From VRUE01 sp963706605 (lineage in GTDB: Bacteria; Actinomycetota; Thermoleophilia; Solirubrobacterales; 70-9), in NCBI GenBank assembly GCA_963706605.1, contig OY970165.1:868001-932000 (forward strand): a stretch of DNA of 64,000 bases. The letters are read 5' to 3'. The notes under the pieces are model-generated. The model ran no database searches. It saw only the letters and a program-made list of their open reading frames with translations, and was not told the origin of the DNA. Position numbers and translations under genes: made by a program. Positions 58,390 through 64,000 of this stretch are shown piece by piece. How positions within the stretch are numbered: the first letter of the stretch is position 1; every line of letters starts with the position of its first letter.

Positions 58390-59445
58390 TCAGTTGCCGA
58401 AGGTGGCGCGGGGCACGATGTCCGCGTCGCCACCGGTCCAGGCGTTGAACTCGTACCAGGAGGGCTTCGCTTCCCGGTCCACGGTCAACAGCCCCGCCGA
58501 GTCGCAGAACTGGCAGGCGCCGTAAGCGTCGGCCCACGAGAACCACCAGACGCCGCCTATCCGCCATGAGCTGCGGTGGTTGACGAGCATTTCGAACGCC
58601 TGGTCGAGCTCGTGGGCCTGTCCCAGCAACCCCCGCTCCCAACGCGTCTGGAAGCTGTTGGAGCCCCAGCCCAGCTCGGTCAGGTAGAGCTGCGTGCCGG
58701 CATCGTGATGGACGCGCATGACGCGACGCAGGTTGCGGATCTGTCCCCGCATGGCCTGGGCGTCGGCGACGTAGGGGTGCAGCGCCACCCCGTCGAAATA
58801 CTTCTTCACGTTGTGGGCCCGATAGATCCGGCTGAGGAAGTCGGCGGAGCTGACGTTCGGCGGCACCTGCAGCGGCCGCCCGAAGAGACCCCCGAGGATC
58901 ACCTTGGCCCCTCCGTCAACACCGTGGATGACCCGTCCGCTGGTCCGCAGCAGCGGCGCGAAGAGCTCTGGATCGGCGCGGCCGAAGGTGACGATGTTGG
59001 GCTCGTTCCAGATCTCCCAGGCGCGGATAGGCAAGTAGGGAAGCGTGGGGTTGTCGCGCCAAAACGATCCACCGGCTCCGTAGCGACGCACCGCCTCGCG
59101 CAGGAAGGCGGCCCAGGCCTGGAGCTGCCAACCCCGCGTGGGTTCGAGCCTCGATTGCGGTGCGATCCACCCTGGCGAGGCCGCGACGAAGGGCAGGACC
59201 CTCATCCCGTGGCGGGCGGCGAGCTCCACGCCAAAATCGAAGCTCGACCAGTCCGGCGCCTCGACAGCGGGGCTGACCGGCTCGACCTGGGCCCAGGAAA
59301 GCGGCAGGCGCAGGCTCCTCACCTGCGCGTCCTCCATCAATCGATAGTCCGAGTCGTTCGGAGCGCTCTGCGGGGAGAGGCCGATGAATTCGGATGGGAT
59401 CTGGGCGGCTCCCGCCCGTGGCATCGCGAGCAATGCGAGCAACAC
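58390..59445 (-). CDS. Secreted glycosidase-like TIM-barrel protein, paralogue of 59481-60620
   Basis: The conserved core runs from IPSEFIGLSPQSAPNDSDYR to the end. AWEIWNEPNIVTFGRADPEL carries the acid/base glutamate and LYLTELGWGSNSFQTRWERG the nucleophile, as in GH5/GH39-like clan A enzymes. Near the C-terminus is GACQFCDSAGLL, a conserved cysteine pair shared with the paralogue. The start is uncertain. A signal-peptide-like stretch (SSRRAGFAAAAVLLALLAMP) extends upstream to a GTA overlapping the stop of the upstream gene; the first usable start is the GTG at 59445. It probably trims or processes exopolysaccharide. Confidence 0.75.
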   Translation of the reverse strand: MLLALLAMPRAGAAQIPSEFIGLSPQSAPNDSDYRLMEDAQVRSLRLPLSWAQVEPVSPAVEAPDWSSFDFGVELAARHGMRVLPFVAASPGWIAPQSRLEPTRGWQLQAWAAFLREAVRRYGAGGSFWRDNPTLPYLPIRAWEIWNEPNIVTFGRADPELFAPLLRTSGRVIHGVDGGAKVILGGLFGRPLQVPPNVSSADFLSRIYRAHNVKKYFDGVALHPYVADAQAMRGQIRNLRRVMRVHHDAGTQLYLTELGWGSNSFQTRWERGLLGQAHELDQAFEMLVNHRSSWRIGGVWWFSWADAYGACQFCDSAGLLTVDREAKPSWYEFNAWTGGDADIVPRATFGN

Positions 59446-59480
59446 GGCGGCGGCTGCGAAACCCGCCCTTCTCGAACTCG

Positions 59481-60620
59481 CTACGGCTGACCGCCGGTGA
59501 AGTGGGTGAACGCGTACCAGGACGGCTTCGGCGTGAAGCCAGAGCCGAACAGGCCAGAGCCGTCGCAGAAATTGCAGGCTCCGCGCTGATCGTCGACCGA
59601 GAACCAGTCCACTTGCTGGAGGTGCCATTTGAAACGATTGTTGCGCAGAAGGTTGAATGCGCCCTTCAGCTGGGTCGCTTGACCCTGCAGCCCTTTCGCG
59701 AAGGAGTTCCCCTGGGTCGGGTGCTTGGAGCTCCAGCCCAGCTCCGTGATCCAGAGCCCCTTCCCCGCGTCGTGATTGGCCTTCAGCACGGTCCGCAGTT
59801 CTTCGATGTACGGAGTCAGCCGCTTGAAGTCCCCGGTGTAGGGGTGCAGCGCGACGCCCTCGAACTGAGACCTGATCGAGGGCATCCGTTCGTACATCTG
59901 GTCGAGGAAGTCGGTCGCAAAGTAGGCGAGCGGCGGTTTGCGTTTGAGCACTGCCTCCCCGGGGCGGGCGAAGAGGCCGCCGAGAATGACCTTGGCGCCC
60001 GGGTCGACGCTTTTGACCGCCTTGTGGGAGAGGGTGACGAGCTTGCCGTATTCGGCCGGGTTGGGCCTGGCGACGAAATACTCGAAGTTCTCCTCGTTCC
60101 AGATCTGCCAGGCCCGAATCGGACGCGGTGGGAGCGTCGGGTGCTCGGCCCAAAAGCTGCCGCCGGGCCCGTAGCGCGCAACCGCGGCCTTGACGAAGCC
60201 CGACCACCCGGCAGCGGCAGCGCCGCTGACCGGAAGGTTCCGGGGCGTTTTGAGGGCATGTCCGGAGCCGGGCACCCAGACGGATGGAACCGCCCACGGG
60301 GGCGCCCCGGCGAGGAACGGCAGCACGCCGATCCCCGCCCGCGCCGCGTTTTCCACCTGCGGATCGATGCTGGACCAGTTCAGGACCATGTTCCTTTCCG
60401 GCTGGACCGCCGTCCAGACGACCGGTATCCGCACGGTGCCGACGCCTCCGCGCTTGAGCCGCTGGAGCTGTTCTACGGTCGGAGTCGCCTGTGGGACGAC
60501 GCCCCAGAAGCTGGCCGGAAGCGCCTCTGCGATCGAGGCGCTCGTGCCGAGTACGACCAGCACGACGGCCACCGCGCAGGCGCGCAGCAGCTTCATCACT
60601 CGCCTCGGCTCTCTCGACAT
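59481..60620 (-). CDS. Secreted glycosidase-like TIM-barrel protein
   Basis: The 379-residue protein has a signal peptide (LLRACAVAVVLVVLGTSASI) and the same fold as its neighbour: AWQIWNEENFEYFVARPNPA (acid/base), GLWITELGWSSKHPTQGN (nucleophile) and GACNFCDGSGLFG. An ATG eight codons in (60596) is an alternative start. The tandem copy downstream arose by duplication. The adjacent polymerase-like and sugar-transferase genes point to a polysaccharide-processing role. Confidence 0.8.
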   Translation of the reverse strand: MSREPRRVMKLLRACAVAVVLVVLGTSASIAEALPASFWGVVPQATPTVEQLQRLKRGGVGTVRIPVVWTAVQPERNMVLNWSSIDPQVENAARAGIGVLPFLAGAPPWAVPSVWVPGSGHALKTPRNLPVSGAAAAGWSGFVKAAVARYGPGGSFWAEHPTLPPRPIRAWQIWNEENFEYFVARPNPAEYGKLVTLSHKAVKSVDPGAKVILGGLFARPGEAVLKRKPPLAYFATDFLDQMYERMPSIRSQFEGVALHPYTGDFKRLTPYIEELRTVLKANHDAGKGLWITELGWSSKHPTQGNSFAKGLQGQATQLKGAFNLLRNNRFKWHLQQVDWFSVDDQRGACNFCDGSGLFGSGFTPKPSWYAFTHFTGGQP

Positions 60621-60623
60621 CGT

Positions 60624-61185
60624 CTAGCTCGCCTTCGGCGAGACGGATACGCCCGAGCGACGACGACGCTGACGCGTCATCACGACACCGATCGATATCG
60701 CGGCGAGAGCGGCGACGGCGATCAGGATCGGTACGAGCGGAGAGGAGCCATCGTCGCTCTGCGAGGAGGAAGGCTTGCCGCCCGCTGCGGTGGAATTGGC
60801 ATGCTGACCGTTCGAACCGCCGGTTGCGCCCTGGCCTGGGCTACCCTGCTGGCCGGTGCCACCGTCCCCTGCCGCACCCGACGCCATCACCGGACTTCGT
60901 GGATGAATCGCCTGCAGAAGATTCCCCCTTGCCCGGATGCCCGGAACCGTCAGCAGCCGGCGCAGCCGTGCTGCCGGTCGCCTTGGGAGAGTGCGCGGAG
61001 GGCGCCGATCGGGTCGGGATCGTGTTGTTGCCGGTAGCGGTCGGCGGAGCGTCTGAATACTGGATTCCACTGGAGTCCGCGTGAGCAAGGATCGGAAAGC
61101 AGCCAAATGCGAGCAGAGCCAGCACTGACAGAGCGAGCACCGAGCGGCCTGCCGGACGGGTCGAAACTTGGCGCGTCCCAAACAT
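60624..61185 (-). pseudogene. Frameshifted small exported protein with C-terminal membrane anchor
   Basis: The frame from the ATG at 61185 encodes a signal peptide (LALSVLALLAFGCFPILAHA) and a Ser/Thr/Gly-rich linker up to DSSTKSGDGV, then drifts out. Another frame resumes GAAGDGGTGQQGSPGQGATG and ends with a transmembrane helix (LVPILIAVAALAAISIGVVM) and RQRRRRSG. Joining them gives a coherent exported, membrane-anchored protein of about 186 codons, broken by one indel near 60880-60895. The start overlaps the divergent 61107 gene by 79 bases. Confidence 0.7.
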
Positions 61186-63110
61186 GGCGCGCAAGGTTAG
61201 AGCAAAGTGCGGCGCTACTCGCCCCAGTCGCGCTGATCGTGGGTCTGGCGCTGGCCGGAGGTGGATTCGACGTGGGCGATCGGCACATTGCCGGCCTCGC
61301 GGTCTGGTTGACGGTTGTCGTCCTCCTGGTCCTTGGCGTTGCCTCGCGGGGGACGCTTGCCCGGCCTGTCTACTGGGCCGTAGGCCTGGTCGGTGGTCTT
61401 TCCCTGCTGTCTGCAATGTCATCCCTCTGGTCGGGGTCAGTGGAGCTGAGCGTGATCGAGGCGGACCGGGTGCTGGTCTACCTCGGGATGTTCCTAGCCG
61501 CATTCCTAATCGCCCAAACCGACCAAAGGCGCCAACGTTTCGCCGAAGGCCTGACGATTGCGATTGCGATTGTCGCCCTGCTGGGCCTCGGCAGCCGTCT
61601 TGCGCCCCATGTCCTCGAGGTCAGCGACTCGCTGGGCACCGGGCCGCGCCTGCGCTATCCGCTCGGCTACTGGAACGCGAACGGGGCGATGTTCGGGATC
61701 GGGGTCGCGCTGCTCCTCTGGTCCAGCCGGCGCTCGGTCTCGACGGCGCTTCGCTGGCTCTCCGTCGCCGTGCTTCCGGCGGTCCTGCTGGCGCTCTACC
61801 TCACCTACTCGCGGGGTGGTCTGCTGGCGTTGCTGATTGCCGCGGGCTGCACGATCGCCCTCTCCCGCGACCGCCTCTGGCTGCTTGCAACCCTCGGAAT
61901 CGGGGCTCTCGGGGCGCTGCCGGCGGTGCTGGCGGTGCAGGCCCGCCGCAGTCTCGCCGACAACTACTTCTCCCAAGGAACGGTCGATCAGGGCGCCGAA
62001 GTCCTACTGTTCGCGCTCGCCGGGATCGTCCTCGCCCTGCTCCTCTTCGCCGCGCTGCGCTGGGCCGAGCGCCGTGGGGGACAGCTGACCGGGCGCGCGG
62101 TCGCGCTGTCGCGTAACCCGACCCTGCTCAGGGGCATCGCCGCGGCCTTCGCGGTGGTCGCGATCGGGGTGGCGATCGCGGTCGGCGGCCGTGCCTGGGA
62201 CCAGTTCTCGAGCTCCGACGTCCAGTTCCCCGCCCAGCCGGAGCAACATTTCTCCCAGCTCAACGGCGCCGGCCGTCACGACTTCTTCCGCGTCGCGATC
62301 GACGCCTTCGAGGAAAAACCGGTCCTCGGCACCGGGGCGGGCACCTACCAGTTCGCCTGGGAGCAGCACCGCACGATCGCCCAGCCGGCACACGACGCGC
62401 ACTCGCTCTACCTGGAGGCCTTCGCCGAGCTCGGCCTCGTCGGCGGGCTGCTGGTGATCGCGTTGGTCGCCTTCCTGCTCTGGACCGGCTTTGCGGCCTG
62501 GCGGGCCGCGGCCCATCCGCAGCGCGAGCGCTACGCGGCGCTCTTCGCGGCGATGCTGTCCTTTGCGGTCGTCGCCGGCCTCGACTGGTTCTGGGAGATC
62601 GCCGCGCTCGGCGCGGTCTTCTTCCTCGCGGCGGGTGTGCTCGTCGCCGCCAGGTGCAGCCAGCTGGCGTCAGCCGCGGACGCGGACGTCGAGGAGCGCC
62701 GCTTCGGGCTGACCGTGGCCGGGCTGGCCGTTGCCTGGATCACGGCGATCGCGCTGATCGGCCCGCTGCTGGTCGTGCGCGAGATCGACGCCAGCCAGAG
62801 CGCCGCGGCGAGGGAAGACTTCGCCTCCGCCGTCGAACACGCCAACACCGCCCGCTCGATCGAGCCGTTCGCCGCCTCGCCCTACGTCCAGCTCGGCCTG
62901 CTCGCCGAGAGCCAGGGCGACTACGCAACCGCCGCCGAACGCCTCACGCAAGCGATCGACCGCGAGGACCGGAATTGGCAGCTCTACTACCTACGCTCTA
63001 GAGTCGAGGAAGAGGCCGGGGATCGGGCTGCGGCCAAGGCGGATCTTGACCGAGCTCGCCGGCTGAACCCCCTGGACGAATGCCTCCAAGGGAAGCCGAG
63101 CTGTGGGTGA
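61107..63110 (+). CDS. O-antigen ligase/Wzy-like membrane protein with TPR tail
   Basis: The 667-residue protein has about eleven transmembrane segments and a large periplasmic loop (about 350-450). That loop holds RHDFFRVAIDAFEEKPVLGT and HDAHSLYLEAFAELGLVGGL, the Wzy_C/WaaL signature with its conserved arginine and histidine. The last ~90 residues are TPR-like (ASPYVQLGLLAESQGDYATA). Such proteins polymerise or ligate lipid-linked polysaccharide repeats. The first ~30 residues overlap an opposite-strand gene, so the true start may be later. Confidence 0.85.
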   Translation: MRAEPALTERAPSGLPDGSKLGASQTWRARLEQSAALLAPVALIVGLALAGGGFDVGDRHIAGLAVWLTVVVLLVLGVASRGTLARPVYWAVGLVGGLSLLSAMSSLWSGSVELSVIEADRVLVYLGMFLAAFLIAQTDQRRQRFAEGLTIAIAIVALLGLGSRLAPHVLEVSDSLGTGPRLRYPLGYWNANGAMFGIGVALLLWSSRRSVSTALRWLSVAVLPAVLLALYLTYSRGGLLALLIAAGCTIALSRDRLWLLATLGIGALGALPAVLAVQARRSLADNYFSQGTVDQGAEVLLFALAGIVLALLLFAALRWAERRGGQLTGRAVALSRNPTLLRGIAAAFAVVAIGVAIAVGGRAWDQFSSSDVQFPAQPEQHFSQLNGAGRHDFFRVAIDAFEEKPVLGTGAGTYQFAWEQHRTIAQPAHDAHSLYLEAFAELGLVGGLLVIALVAFLLWTGFAAWRAAAHPQRERYAALFAAMLSFAVVAGLDWFWEIAALGAVFFLAAGVLVAARCSQLASAADADVEERRFGLTVAGLAVAWITAIALIGPLLVVREIDASQSAAAREDFASAVEHANTARSIEPFAASPYVQLGLLAESQGDYATAAERLTQAIDREDRNWQLYYLRSRVEEEAGDRAAAKADLDRARRLNPLDECLQGKPSCG

Positions 63111-63117
63111 CCCAACG

Positions 63118-64000
63118 ATGACGAGCAAGGCCCAGGAGACCGCTTCGCGCAAGGCCTCGTCCGCGCAACCGCCGGGGCCCTCGCCACAGGGGGGCAGAAC
63201 CGGCGCTGCGACGCGACTGGGATTGACCGGCGCGGCAGGTGCGAAGCGACGCGGCTCGGTGCTGCGCCGACTGCTGGCGACCGGCGACTGGCTGACCCTG
63301 GTGGCGACCTTATGCATCGTCACCGCGGTGAGCCCGGACACTGACATCGGCACGCTCTTCTGGGCGACGATGTTCAGCCCGGTTTGGGTCCTGGTGCTGA
63401 AGCTGCACGGGCTCTACGACAACGACCACCGCCGCATCCGCCACAGCACGCTCGACGAGCTCTCCAGCCTGGTCTCGGCGGCGGCGCTGGGAACGCTGGC
63501 CCTCGACGGCCTGCTGGCGTTGAGCCCGGTCGGGCCGCTGGGGGCGCCCAGTGCGATCGCGGTCGGGCTCGGCGCGCTGCTCGGCAGCTTCGCCTCCCGT
63601 GCCGTGCTGCGCTTCTTCTGGCACCGCTTGGCGGGCACCGCCACCGGCCTCGTGGTCGGCCCGGCCGCCGCGGTGGGCATCGTCGCGCGTCGCGTCGCGA
63701 CCCACCCGGAGACCCGCCTGCACCTGGTTGGCTTCCTCTCCCCGCGGGGGGACAGCGGCGGCGATCAGGCGCCCGGCGGCCTGCCGCGGCTCGGCTCGGT
63801 CGCCGATATCTCACGGGTCGCCCGCGAACTGGAGGTCGAGCGGGTGATCGTCACCGAGCAGGAGATGAGCGAGCAGGCGGCGGAGCGGATGATCGAGGAG
63901 TGCAAGGTGGCCGGCCTGGCGCTCACCTTCCTCCCCCAGCACTTCGGCCTGCTGGGGCCGGGGATCGAGCTGAACCGGCTCGCCGAGCTGCCGGTCCTCG
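63118..64000 (+). CDS. Polyprenyl glycosylphosphotransferase (N-terminal part, cut by window edge)
   Basis: The visible 294 residues have a disordered basic N-terminus, several membrane helices (about 45-145) and a CoA-binding-like Rossmann segment (LHLVGFLSPRG, then VERVIVTEQEMSEQAAERMI) of WbaP/exopolysaccharide polyprenyl phosphotransferases. The catalytic sugar-transferase domain lies beyond the edge. It would start each repeat unit by moving a sugar-phosphate onto undecaprenyl phosphate. The ATG at 63118 is chosen; a GTG at 63103 overlaps the previous stop. Confidence 0.85.
   Translation, partial: MTSKAQETASRKASSAQPPGPSPQGGRTGAATRLGLTGAAGAKRRGSVLRRLLATGDWLTLVATLCIVTAVSPDTDIGTLFWATMFSPVWVLVLKLHGLYDNDHRRIRHSTLDELSSLVSAAALGTLALDGLLALSPVGPLGAPSAIAVGLGALLGSFASRAVLRFFWHRLAGTATGLVVGPAAAVGIVARRVATHPETRLHLVGFLSPRGDSGGDQAPGGLPRLGSVADISRVARELEVERVIVTEQEMSEQAAERMIEECKVAGLALTFLPQHFGLLGPGIELNRLAELPVL

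Noticed and set aside
60841..61503. 220-residue minus-strand protein with long N-terminal extension
   Set aside because: Residues before the ATG at 61185 are antisense to the O-antigen-ligase-like gene; only the part after it looks like an exported protein.

Overview
The window looks like chromosome from a high-GC actinobacterium, most probably class Thermoleophilia (Solirubrobacterales-like). The support is a GroES-GroEL operon under a CIRCE operator, PadR and Crp regulators, an Lhr-type helicase, and many secreted proteins with lineage-typical low-complexity tails and repeats. This placement is inference from style and gene content, not from a marker-gene tree.

Layout. 1-700: the edge of an accessory patch (winged-helix fragment plus XRE regulator) lying against the 3' end of tRNA-Arg(ACG). 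851-4989: core metabolism (crotonase-fold enzyme, hot-dog thioesterase, pyruvate kinase) and a divergent cytochrome P450. 5030-19684: an integrated mobile element of about 14.65 kb in the 3' end of tRNA-Ser(GCT). It is bounded by a 14-bp direct repeat and carries a large serine integrase, a VirD4/TraG-like coupling ATPase, a replication-relaxation protein, a run of tiny overlapping genes, several regulators, AT-rich cargo encoding a membrane protein, and long structured non-coding stretches. 19815-23496: PLP deaminase/aldolase, FAD sugar-lactone oxidase and MFS transporter. 23571-28260: tRNA-Ser(UGA) with a type III restriction-modification pair directly at its 3' end. 28359-35544: K+ channel, carotenoid oxygenase with PadR, cyclophilin, large secreted protein, Mrp-type ATPase, small winged-helix protein. 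35561-39695: secreted repeat proteins, decayed genes and an XRE/nucleotidyltransferase remnant. 39830-45805: isochorismatase-like hydrolase, VapBC cassette between 44-bp direct repeats, chromate transporter, CDF metal exporter, ferredoxin, NAD(P)-binding protein, secreted glycosidase-like protein. 45883-53563: groESL, small housekeeping genes, a frameshifted RTX-repeat protein, pcm, a Crp regulator and a secreted protein. 53616-58325: Lhr helicase. 58390-64000: the start of an exopolysaccharide locus (two paralogous glycosidase-like proteins, O-antigen-ligase-like membrane protein, polyprenyl sugar-phosphotransferase cut by the window edge).

Main points for a second look. (1) The attachment core lies inside the 3' end of the integrase reading frame. 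In the predicted excised circle the frame continues without a stop into a short helical peptide encoded at the far end of the element, so integration would exchange the C-terminal tail of the integrase. A second related copy of that peptide, with a one-mismatch att-like core, lies 0.77 kb further in. (2) The lhr gene contains two inverted copies of a ~110-bp palindromic repeat, both in frame, resembling a protein-coding palindromic element. (3) At least two, probably three, ~50-bp intergenic palindromes form a family placed just downstream of minus-strand genes. (4) VapBC sits between 44-bp direct repeats. Several genes are frameshifted (37.3-37.8, 35.6, 50.1 and 60.9 kb), so assembly indels should be excluded before calling them dead.
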